Shown here one piece after another: positions 1 to 11,000 of a DNA stretch of 64,000 nucleotides. Origin of the DNA: Anarhynchus alexandrinus (taxonomy: Eukaryota > Chordata > Aves > Charadriiformes > Charadriidae); contig VUYV01000046.1 of NCBI GenBank assembly GCA_008711295.1, positions 4,815,714 through 4,879,713 of the forward strand. The letters run 5' to 3'. The translations under genes were made by a program, and so were the position numbers. The notes below the pieces were generated by a model that saw nothing but the letters and a program-made list of their open reading frames with translations, did no database searches and had not been told where the DNA came from. Each line of letters starts with the position of its first letter. Position 1 is the stretch's first letter.

Positions 1-984
1 GCCAAGCGAGGAGATTGGAAAAGGAAAGAAATGTCAGCGGCAAACATATTCCACCTTCTTTTGCTTGCCTAAGCTTCTAAATGAGGTGTCAGTCAGAGAT
101 TCATTAATCATTTACCACTTATGAGGTTATTTAATATCTTTAAACCACAGCAGCAGCACGCCACCTGTACAACCTCAACATGGTGCTGTGCGAACAAGTA
201 ATACGTGTTACATAGCTGGTGTAACTCAGACTGACACTGCCAAACCAATCTGTTTTTCCCATTAATTTTTCATATATTTCAGCATATGAAGCTTACAGAA
301 ATAATTCTGTAGGACTGTTTAGACAGGAAAGTCACAGTTTGAAGAGGTACGTGTATGGATATGAGCCTGTGGTTAATGAGAGCTCTCTGTCTCCATCAGT
401 TTAATAAACTGCTTGTCTTAAAACTCCTTCAAAAAACTGGGAGAAAAAAATTTCAGGGTTTAATTTACGAAGTGACACAGTGTGTCTGAATATTGTGGTC
501 TTCCTGGAGTATTACATATACACAGCACAATCCTAGTGAGCACATCAAAAATAAAGGAACTCTAGTACCCCTTGTTTCCACTTGCACGCACGCTGAATAT
601 AAAGGCATCTTTATAAGTCACATTGTGACTTATAAAGCCTGCAGTGAGTGGCTATCCTGCTTTCTGGGGCTCCCAAACAAGGCAGCTTGAGCCACTGCAG
701 ACTCTGGTAAAGGCCCTACAGAAAGCTGACAGCTAGGGTCACAGGAGCCAGCTGGAGTCTTGCCGTTCATATCAGCATGAGCTGACCCTCAAAATCCCAT
801 CCTCCATCCTCATCCCAGCCTAAAAGACCAACAGGATAATTGGTGTGCGCAGGATGTGTGTCCAATTGTCTCGGCTTAGCGTGGATTGCAAAATTATCAC
901 TCGCATCCTTTCTCAAGCCTTTCCCTGGACCGCTGCATCAGGGGGCGTCTAGCACCAGTTCAGAGCCTGGTATCTCCTCAATGC
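1..984. other. CCN4 3' flank, no feature recognised
   Basis: Non-coding sequence beyond the 3' end of CCN4. In mammals NDRG1 lies convergently on this side, but its characteristic C-terminal repeat coding sequence is not present here, so NDRG1 probably lies to the left of the window. Confidence 0.6.
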
Positions 985-1340
985 TATTATTGTTGGTTTA
1001 TTGTATGATGGTACCACTTTCAGGTGCCAGCAGAGACCTGGGCCCATTGTACGAGGCACTGTACAAACATACAGTGAGCATCAGTTCCTGCTGGAGGAGT
1101 TTTCACTCTCAACAGAGGCGATGAACAATAGGGCTTTGTTATTCTGGCTCTGAAGAACTGAGGAAAAGCAAAGCAAAGGGCTGGATCCATGAAAGCCTTT
1201 GAAGATATAGCTCCCTAATCTATTTAAACAGTAACCGTAAAAGTATTTTTCTAAAAATATATGATTTGCCCAAGCACACAGGGAGCCAGGGAACCAAATC
1301 TGCAGGCTAGTCTACTGCCTTAGCCCTACGGCTAATCTTC
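985..1340 (-). repeat. MIR/CORE-SINE relic (amniote type)
   Basis: The block from the ATTATTGTTGGTTTATTG stretch through CCCATTGTACGAGGCACTGTACAAACATACAG matches the antisense 3' part of the amniote MIR/CORE-SINE family as I know it. After a diverged middle, GATTTGCCCAAGCACACAGG near 1265 and the following Cys/Tyr-like tract match the antisense tRNA-related half. Both halves are in the same order and orientation, so this is probably one old, nearly full-length insertion on the minus strand. No database comparison was possible. Confidence 0.6.
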
Positions 1341-1345
1341 TTGTA

Positions 1346-2185
1346 AACACCTGTTAAAATAAAGGATCTCTAATGAACCACAAACTGCAAGTCAAGTCCA
1401 CTGGCTACAAGTGTTACTCTTCCCCTTTCAGTGTCATCGGAGAGACAAGCAGTTGCACAAGCAGTAGAGCTAATAAGGCTTGGTGTGCTAGAGGTTTGTG
1501 TCCAGTGTCCCCAGAAACTCCTTTACAGCACTGTAACCACCACAATTCCCCATCTGTGATGCCTTCAGCTCTCTCTCCTCCATGGCTGCTTGTTTCTAAA
1601 TGGTGCATCTCTTCAAAATCCCTTCATGCTGCTGTTGTGGTTTGGCCGCGCTGCAGACGTGTTGGCTGCTGGGCAGATGTGCATGGGCTTTGTAGGAACG
1701 ATGTGGTGGGCCTCTCCCCTGTCCTGCTGTTTTACTTCATTTTTTATTTCAGGAATTGCAATGTTTCTGAGAGTTTTACTCTTCTTCCTACTTTGTTTGA
1801 CATTTCCCACAAAGGCACTGACTGACAGACAAACAAATGGATGGCACGGCTGCATACGTCTGGTTCCCTTAGGAAACAGAAACATCTTGGGTGCGTTGGG
1901 CGAGATCTGTGGTTTCCAGGCATTCACTTCACTAAAAACTGACACGCACTGGAGTTGCTGGGCATGCATTGGCTTACAATGGCTTCCTTTATCTCGTAGC
2001 GAAAACTGGGTGTTTCAGCCACGGCAGCATTTGATTACAGTGGTTACAGCGTTAGCTAATTGCAAAGCAAAGCAAGCCTTTTAAGTGCCACAGTTTTTGG
2101 GTGCGTCTTCTGATCCTGTTTTCTTGTGTCCTTATGTGTACGTGTAAGATGGTGAAAAACTGATTATACATGTAAACACACATTA
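1346..2185. other. no feature recognised
   Basis: Overlapping open frames on both strands exist here (up to 164 residues) but they lack conserved-family features and splice context. I see nothing supportable. Confidence 0.5.
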
Positions 2186-2189
2186 TCTG

Positions 2190-2318
2190 GTCTTGGGCAA
2201 CCTGGTCTAGTGGGAGGTATCCCTGTCTATGGCAGGGGGGGTTGAACTCAATGATCTTCAAGGTCCTTTCCAACCTAAACCATTCTATGATTCTATGATT
2301 ATATGATTATATGATTAT
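2190..2318 (+). mobile_element. CR1 LINE 3' end
   Basis: Truncated CR1 tail: GGCAACCTGGTCTAGTGGGAGG, the hairpin-like GGCAGGGGGG region, CCTTTCCAACCTAAACC, and the terminal ATTCTATG-type octamer repeat, which here has drifted to GATTATAT units. 5' truncation is normal for CR1. It runs into an AT-rich simple repeat. Confidence 0.95.
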
Positions 2319-2560
2319 ATATACATTCTATTTTATGCACTGCAGACTGCACCATAGGAATATGTGTATGTAAATATACACATATATATTCATGGACATG
2401 TTCATAAATGATTTTCTATATAATGCTATATACAACATTATATAAATGCATGCATATATTTTATATGGGCATATACATATACATATATGCGTGTATATGT
2501 TTGTATATATGCATACACAATATGTATATACACATACACATACATATGGTATTTAAAGAT
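2319..2560. repeat. AT-rich (TA/TATACA)n simple repeat
   Basis: Degenerate alternation of TATA, ATAC and ATGC units directly after the CR1 tail, probably an expansion that began in the CR1 terminal octamers. Confidence 0.8.
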
Positions 2561-4727
2561 GGGCCAGAACTAGAACAGAGAATTCCAAGTCATACTTAAG
2601 GGATCTTACTGAGGAAGAGATGCTAGGATGGCTTCCCTACCAAGCACCTCAATACAAACCATTTTCCCTTTTGGAAAACATCGTCAACTTCTTAGCCAAG
2701 GCCTCTTTTTCATATATTCCCATGGGCCTTTTTTTTTACCAAGTGATGGCATTTAAAAAGTAAGTGCAAGTGCTGAGCTCTTATATGGGTGGAGGTGCAT
2801 AGGTCAGATGTGACCTCTCCTGTCGCATCACCCAGGCCGAAGGCAGTCATGAGGTTGAATCTTGCAAAGGGCCACTGTCCTCACGTTCCTTATCACCAGA
2901 GGAACAAAAGGGAGAGTGAGGTGCATCGCACCTGCGCTGGAACATGCAGAGAGGGATCGCCCTGCTTATCTGCCACTGGAGATTTCAGGGAAGCTTCAAA
3001 AAAGAAATAATAAAAGCTTTGAATTAAGGTATGACCTAGCTCTATGAAATATTTATAGGCCAAATACTTGTATATAAACAAAGATGCTATTTAAGTTAAC
3101 AGCTTCTGAAGATATACAGCATTTCTCCTAAATGTTTTTACATAGCGATGGCATTATTTTCAGCCTGCTCACAGGAAGCTTTAATTTATCATAGCCAGAA
3201 AGATCTATGTCTCCTGGGAACTAATCTAGCCTCCTCTGGGTTATCAAGATGAAGACAGACAACTTGCCAACTGGAACTAAAGCAAATAAGTGACTGATTT
3301 AAAACAGTTGCATCATCCGAAGTTCAGCACTGTACTGATCCAGACTCCAGTCCTTGTGTCACTCAGCAGTTCTGCTGTGCCACCAGTGATTTTTCAAGCA
3401 CACGCTACAGTTCACCACGTAGAAACACATTTCTACTGCTCATCTCTCCCAAGCGAAGCAACAGCGAATGTGCCATGGTGCATGGGGGTCGTACCAACAA
3501 CTCACTGGAGAAAAAACTGGCTCCAGTATGCTTCAGTGATAAGAAATTTGTTGGCTGGAAATGTAATGACAGAATTTTTTCTTCTCTTAGCTGAAATTTA
3601 CATGTGAAACCACTTCTGCAGAAAATGTTTACATTGATGTTTACTCTAAGCTGCAACCCAGTTGCAACTGATGCACTAGAAGCAATGCCAAGGGTTGTCT
3701 TCCCCTTTCGCTTCCACTCATCCACAGAGCTGATAGGAAGCCTGACACCTGCTTTCTCATTTAGCACATCTCCTTTCCTCCGCCCCAGCCATGTAAAAGA
3801 AAGGTATGTGTCACTGGCAAGGTTGCAGAGAGAAGCTTGACCTGCGTGCTGGTAACACCACGGCGAGGAGAAAGTGGTGGTCCCCAAGCACAGACCACAC
3901 CATTTCTACATGAAGAAATGGGCCCATGAAGTCTTGTCCTTCATCTCTCATCCTTCAGGTCTGCAGAGCTCACCTAGAAGCAGTATTTAATCCATGAGCA
4001 AGAAGATCTATCTTGAAAATATGAGCTCATTTTGGATTCAGAGCATTCAGGGTGCTGAAGATCAGAGCTGGTAGAGAAGCTGTGAAATTGTCCCTGGCGC
4101 AAGTATTCCAAAAGATCAGGGTGAGTCCAAGGAGAGCAGGAAACAGAGGATCTTTGGCCTAGCCTAATGCAGTGAAACAGGGACTCCTTGAACAGAGATT
4201 TCGGGAGAAACTCTAGGTTCTTCCCATGAACTACACTATGGGGTGGGATCTGACTGCAAATGACAGAGGGAGAATTTCTAGGACTGATCTCAGTGTGACA
4301 GAGACCAGAGTCTAGTCCCAAGGGTCACCGGCATCAAAGACTGAAGTCTAATGTTGAAAGTAAAACATATATGCCAATGCTCATTTTCCAGATTAGACCA
4401 CATTATTCAAGAAATGACAGTAACGATGTCTGAAGCTCATGTCTAAGCTACTAACAACCATACTTTTGCTGTCATGCTAGTACTAGTGTACTATTCTTTC
4501 CTTTGGGCAATTAAACTGCTGGGCTAATAAATGGCAGCGCCAACAGGACTGTCATTTATGTCTGGAATCTGTGCATAGAGGAATTTCTGGCTGCCGTTAA
4601 TGGACAGAGGTCTGAGTTGAAAACCCTGCTTGTTCAAGGCCCCTCCAAAAACAGTGTGGCAAAACAAGGACATCCTAACTCAGGAAAAAAACAAATTGTA
4701 CATTGGCAGTGGATGAAAGATTCTCCT
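2561..4727. other. CCN4 3' flank, partly possible 3'UTR
   Basis: Non-coding. No repeat family or gene is recognised. The part from about 3970 to 4785 may be transcribed as CCN4 3'UTR if the distal signal is used. Confidence 0.4.
3986..3991 (-). terminator. possible distal polyadenylation signal (ATTAAA)
   Basis: The common variant hexamer ATTAAA lies on the minus strand about 800 bases past the CCN4 stop. It would allow a longer 3'UTR covering 3970-4785, a stretch without recognised repeats. This is a candidate only. Confidence 0.25.
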
Positions 4728-4733
4728 TTTATT
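4728..4733 (-). terminator. proximal polyadenylation signal of CCN4
   Basis: A canonical AATAAA lies on the minus strand 53 bases beyond the stop codon. Use of it would give a very short 3'UTR. Human CCN4 has a much longer 3'UTR, so a distal site is likely as well; an ATTAAA variant is present at 3991-3986. Neither is proven by sequence alone. Confidence 0.5.
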
Positions 4734-4785
4734 TTAAAACCTCTGTAAAATCAGAGCAATGGGTCAATTCCAGCATTCAGCCAAT

Positions 4786-5085
4786 TTAATTAGCGATTTC
4801 AGAGTAATCATGGTAATGAGCCAAGTCGGCAAAGATGTCATTGGGGTTCTTGCAGTTCAGGTTGCAAAAACAAGCATTGATCCACATGATTTTCCAGGAA
4901 AACTCAGTTCCATCTGGGCACTGAAACCTCACTTCAATAGTCTTGGACTTGTAGGGTGTGCAGCACCTGTTGTCTGTGCAGACACCACAATATTTGGGTC
5001 TATATGGACTTTTGCTCACACATCCTGAGATGGTGTAGTTCATTGGTTCATTGGCCCTGTAGACAGCCAAGCACTTCTTCCCAGG
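4786..5085 (-). CDS. CCN4: CCN4 coding exon 5 (CT cystine-knot module and stop)
   Basis: The final coding exon runs from an acceptor CTGATTTAG (phase 0) to a TAA stop at 4788-4786 and encodes residues 261-359. Residues 265-338 form the C-terminal cystine-knot module with ten cysteines; landmarks are [50 protein letters not shown] and the terminal DYSEIAN. This sequence and exact terminus are specific to CCN4 among CCN paralogues. The CT module mediates dimerisation and binding to heparan sulfate, integrins and Notch in the family. The sequon NYT at residue 276 is kept, while the human CNLSC sequon near the end reads CNLNC here and cannot be N-glycosylated at that Asn. Confidence 0.97.
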   Translation of the reverse strand, partial: PGKKCLAVYRANEPMNYTISGCVSKSPYRPKYCGVCTDNRCCTPYKSKTIEVRFQCPDGTEFSWKIMWINACFCNLNCKNPNDIFADLAHYHDYSEIAN

Positions 5086-8000
5086 CTAAATCAGAGAAGA
5101 ACAGAAAAAGAGACAGGTTAATATTCATTGCTGACACAGGTAGGACATGCAAACCACCTTCTCAATATTTAAAGGGTTTTGAAGCATTTGACAGCCCTGA
5201 TCTAGAGGGTGTGACAGATTTACACATTTAGACATATGAACCCAGAAGCTGCAAGTAGGATTCTTGCAAAATACAGTTCATAGCCATGATCAGCAGTGCG
5301 CCGTTGCTTTTCCACTAGCTGAGTCACCCGTCTGTCCAAACCAACAGCGAGCACAGTAGACTTAGCTTGCCTTTCCTTGCAAGGACTTTTTGGCTGGAAT
5401 TAAAGCTCTCAGGGGAAGGTTTTCATACCAGCATGTGGAAGAACAGGGAGGACACATTTTTGTGACCTCTCTGCAGCACAGTAAGTCCACATGGAAATGC
5501 AGCCCTCAGAGGCCAGAATGCTGCCAAACAAAGGCTGACCCCGTGTCCAGACAAAGCTCAAGAGTTGCATGGAGAAACAATCCCCACCTTAATGTGTTTG
5601 GTTATATCCACCTCGCAGGGCCGCATGTTGCACAGGCGGCTTTCCTTCAGGAGCCGGCACTGGTCATTGTCATTGGAAATCCTGGTGGAGATGCCCAGCC
5701 CACAGGTCTTTGAGCAGGGACTCCAGGGTGAGGTGTGAACAATGCAGTTCTTCTGCCAGGCTTCATCCTCTCCCTCGTACGCTGCAGAGACCAGATTAAC
5801 CCCACGTTATTCAGTCGGGGCAGCTTTCCATATTAAACACCCTCTCCCCAGCTCATTACACATTCAGGCCACTAACCCAAATAATTAAATCACGGCGAAG
5901 TGGCTCAGCATTCCTGTGAACCTCCTCATCCCACCCCCTTTGCTGCTGACCTACTTGTGTCAGACCCTCCAGCGCTGTGAGTGCTCGGGGCCAGGCCTCA
6001 TTTCTTTATTTCCCTCTGCAGCATCGCACAAGGGGGTCCTTGTCTGGGACCCCCAGGTGCTGCCACAATACAAATACTTAATTACAGAAGCCCCAAACCA
6101 GCCGCTGCAGAAAAGGGATGAGATCTGAGCTCACCATGAGGGTTTGTTTCTGAGCCCATTCAGTTGATTCCCTGTAGCAGAAAGTGGTTGACAGTCTTTG
6201 CTGGATGGCCGAGGGGCTTGGGAAGCGGCCACAGCCTTTCACTGGGAGGAAGAGCAGCTTGAATAGCTCTCAGGGAGCTCGGCAGCCGCTTGAAGAAAGG
6301 GTGGGCTCTGCTTTAAAAGGAGCCGACAACCCCAGTTCAGGTTCCTTCACAGCCTCGGCCAAAGTCCCCACTGGTCTGCAACTTACAGTCAAGGCCACAA
6401 GCAAAACTGCTGCATTAAGGTTGCTCACTATTATATTTATTCTTATATTAATCGTGTTATTAAATATAATAAATGCTAGTCTCACTTCTGTAAGACTTGT
6501 AAGAGAAAAAGCCAGGCAAGGAAAACTGTGTTATGCCCGTTTTGGGACATAGCCCATGAAGACACAAGGCCAATTTCAGTAGTAGATGTTTTGAATTTGG
6601 ACCTGCCTCACAGTTCAAAGCTACCAGGGACAGAAGTCAGGGCTAAATTCTAGTATTTTTAACCCACAAAATGCAGACCGAGGCTTTGTTTTGTGCAACA
6701 AAAATACAGACAGATCAAGGACCAGGAAAAAAACCTTTACCATCAAGGAACCAAAATCCTGGTTTACAACAAGCATCCTATGTCTTCTTGAGCTCTGCTT
6801 TTGTGAGGTAGTCTGTAAAATGAGGCTAATGTGACTAATGTCACTACAATGTATCACAGGGTTTTATGAGGACAAATTTAAGACCTATGGCAAGGTGAGC
6901 CTGTATTAAACATTTGGGACCACGTTTGAGGCAAATGGTGCCACCTCTGTGCAGAGGACTATATGATCCCCGCTATGAATGTGAGTGTGAGGAAAGAAGA
7001 CACCTTATGTGACACACAAAACAGGTACTTCAATAATGTGATCAGTCCCGAATTGCTAAAAAGCTGTACTAACACAAAGACAATTTAGCCCAATTGGCAC
7101 TGAAACTTCCACCACAATAACTATTTTCAAGGTGTTAGGTAAGTTTGGGACTACTAAGATACGGGGGCTTCAAAACCATACTATTAAAGCAATGTAATCC
7201 AGGCAAAAATTAAAGCTGAGCCCATTAGGTCTTCCAAAGGGCTCAGAATGAAAAAAAAAAAAAAAGTGAAGTAAAAAGGACTTGTGACATCTTCAAAGTG
7301 CCCGCAGATGTGTGCTTCAAAGGGGGCTCTGTCACACAAGCGTGGTTGATGAAGCTCATATGGCTGCTAAGGAGCTCAAGCACACCACTGCTGTTTGCAT
7401 GTCCTGTCCTTCACTCCATGCTGTACAGCAGTCTCTGTGCCTCGCTCACACAAAGACTAGACACCTGCCCGGTCTGGCAGCACAAGCTGATCCTTTGGTT
7501 GTAGAGACTCTCACTTCAGTTGCCTGATGATAAAGAAGAGGTCCACCTCACTCCCACCATACCTGCAGAGGAGATGTGGCGTGGAGATGTCTTCCTGATT
7601 TTCTTGGAGTCATCACAAATCCACTGCTCGCAGCACTTCCCTGCCATCTTAATCAGTTTGGGGTTTGGGCACCAGACGAGGGGAGGGCGTGAGTTTGTGC
7701 ACATGGGAATACAGCCCACAGCCCCGTTAATGCACGTGCAGTTGTATTTGCAGTTGGGCTGAAACGTGTCCCCATTGTTATACCTGACTCCATTGAGGAC
7801 ACATCCTACACCGACAATCTCTGAAAGGAAAGAAAAAGAAAGACACACAGAGCACTGTTAAAATACTGTTGGCAACAAACGGCGCTGATGTGGTTCTTTA
7901 CCAAGCTGCTCCCTGGGCTAACGGAGCCAACGTGGAGACACGGCAGTGCTGCGGGGCGATGCGTTCAGTGTGATGCTGAGCCAAATGGGGTCACACCAAC

Positions 8001-11000
8001 TAGGAAACTGTTTTCATTCTGAATCACATCAAAAAACAAAGAATATTTTAATGCTTCGTGAAAGAAAGAAGTTAGAAAATAAAACAAGTTTTATCCACAA
8101 ATGCTCACTTGAAAAATAATTTCATGGCATGCTGGTGAAAGCTATTTGAAGTAGCAGCAACACAAGCAGTTAAAACAGGTATTGAGTGAAATTTGAGGTT
8201 TGCAGGAACACAAGAGGACTACATGGAGCTGCAAGTATGGCACAGCTCTGCACGACATCTGTACCCTCCTGAAGCAGAAGAGGGACGATAGCCAAGCTAG
8301 CAAAGGAGCACCTAAAATGGCACTGGATTCCTATATTTAGGCAACTAGATCCCACCCAGTTTATCACAGAATATTTTTCTTGGAAAACGAAGGAACACAT
8401 TATAAAGCCATAAAAATCAGTATTTGATGTATATTTTTAAATAAAATCACAAAAAAAATCAAGATTTTGATTGCCCATGAACAGGAATCACATTGATAAT
8501 AAGACAGAAGTTGCATAAAGTAGCAACTTTGTTTTTGCAAAGTTATGGACAGTTATTTAGAATCAGTGGCAGAAAACTACTAATGGAAAATTCAGGCTTC
8601 AATTTCTTGTTCGGTCACATGGAGGCAGTGCGCACGCACCGATCAGCTTGCTTAAGTTTTAAGTCTGGTGGGAAATGGAGCTGCAATGTGGCTGCTTCAG
8701 GGCCAACACAAATTGAAATGCTGGATTAAAATATTGCAAAGGCTTCCTATTTTTAGAACGGGCTGAATGAAAACATCAAACACAAATCCCTTCTTCTGCA
8801 CAAAAAATGAGACTTGTTGGAATTTGAAGCGCAGATCCAGACCTCCAGTTCATGCTCAGCTCCAATTTTGATAATGCTTCATCTTTTGTATTGAAGAGAC
8901 ATTACTCAGTGCTGGAACCAGAGCTGAGAATTCAGTTAAACTTTTAGGGGTGCACGTGGATTATGAAAGTTCAAGAAAATGCTGTATTTCCTGGTGTTTT
9001 GCTACCAGCATATCTCTCCTGGACTGTGCTAACTCAGCCTCCTGCAGGTCTCATTCATCAAGAGGTTCATCATGAGGACATCCCCTAACACAGACAAAGG
9101 GGCTGTTGAACGCCTCCATGCAGAATCATGCTGAATCTGCATCTAAGTCAGGCAATTTGGGAGCAGTTTGCAGTTCCTGGCCCCACGTCCACAGCGCCTG
9201 CCTCTCCCCTGGGTGTATGCTCAGCACCCTGCTGTCTCTGCAGAGGAAAGCCAACAACAAAAGGAAAGCTGTAGTGACTCCCAGCAGGCTCCTATCTGAC
9301 ATCCAGGTGCCCTGGGACACACCTCAGCCTGCCAATCTAGATACAGCTTGAATTTCCCACAGTTTCAACCCATTCCCTTTACCAATACCATTTCCTAGCT
9401 TTTTCAGGATCTTTGTTTTCCACAAATTACATCGTTTCTGTAATCCTGCATGCACTGAATTCTCTAGACCTAGCTTTTGGCATCCAGCTGCAAAGCACAT
9501 TCTGCACAGCAGTTAGTGAGAGAATCACAGAATCACAGAACAGTCAGGGTTGGAAGGGACCTCGGGAGATTATATAGTCCAACCCCCAGCACCCAGCACA
9601 GAAGCCCCGCTCTCGTGGTCAGGGCACTGGCTGGTGTCCTCAGAGTGGAGTGATGCAGCCTATATATGACCCAGTGCATGAGAAAGAATGTGTCAGCAGA
9701 TCCTGTTGTATGCCTCTACCTGCACGCTGAAAGCAAGGGGTGGACCACAGCTTTCCATGTCAGCCAGAGGCAAACCGCTTCACTTCCTAACCATGGAAAG
9801 ACCTACTTCTCATGTCCCTCAGCTGTGCCTGCCACAATGCCCTTCACACCATATAACCATAAATGTCACATAAAAGGGTATATATCCTCATCGCAATAGA
9901 GATGCAAAGCTGCATTGGAGTGGGAAACCTTCCAGACCTGACTGGGGAAGCTGGGATGGGATCCATCCTCCTGCCTCACAGTGCTGTTGCCACAGACATA
10001 CTAAATGCCTGTGATGTATGTGAGGTCTACAAAAACAAACAAAAAAATCCAACTGAGAAAGCAAGCATTTAAATAAACAAACATGAAGAAACGTGAAGGC
10101 CTTTAAAGAGGTCTAGGAAGGCTGAGGTAGCTTTGAGACAACATTGTTTTCCTCTCCCAATGCAGGGCCAGCTGTAACGATGTCATTCCTGACAGATGTT
10201 TGTCTAACCTGTTCTGACAGACCTCCCATGTATGCTCCACACATGTTCCAGACAATACATCTGAATGACCTCATATCCTTATTTCTTAACCTTGGATCTT
10301 TTCAAATCTTGAAAATCACTGTTTAAGCTTACGTCTCCTTGCACACACCTTCTCTTGTTGTTATTTTTCCCATATCCTACAAAAATCTGGTTAGACTGCA
10401 CTTTCTGCATGCTTGGGTTTTTTTTGTGGCTGAGCTAATGCAAAGCCAAGTTCATTTCTCACTACATTTCCCATGCTTCTTCTGAGGAACAACAACCCTA
10501 ATATCATTTCTGTGAGAAACTGCCAGCTATCCTGAACCTCCTTACTCTTCAGACTTGCCCCTTGTGAAACTTCTGATGATATTCTAAGTTTATTGAAGCC
10601 CACTGTTTGCAACCTTTTCTCTTTCCTGTAGATCAATTATTCTATCTATTCATGTCACAATCAGGTCTCCTCCAGGTTTCTTTCCACCTTTACATTTTCT
10701 GTTAGTACCTCATTCATGGTTATATTCCAGCCTAGAAGACCCTCCCTCTAAATGGCTTTTTCTTTTTTATGAATCTAAAGCCATAACCAATATGTTCTAG
10801 TAACTTGCTAAACAGTCAGCATCCTTTCTGATCAACTATCTGTGTGGTTGTACTCATGATCCTTTCTCTTTTAATCATTCTTGGAGTAAGGATATAATCA
10901 TTTATGAGTGGACCAAATTCCTCCCATGTTCTGGATCTCAGAACACATGAATACATCCTTGACACACAAAACACTACCTCATTTCTTCTTTCATCTTCTT

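Noticed and set aside
1373..2084. Overlapping open frames of 118-164 codons on both strands
   Set aside because: Open in several frames at once, without conserved motifs; consistent with chance in non-coding DNA.
1..4700. NDRG1 3' coding exons
   Set aside because: Expected by mammalian synteny on this side, but none of the characteristic C-terminal sequence was seen; probably outside the window.
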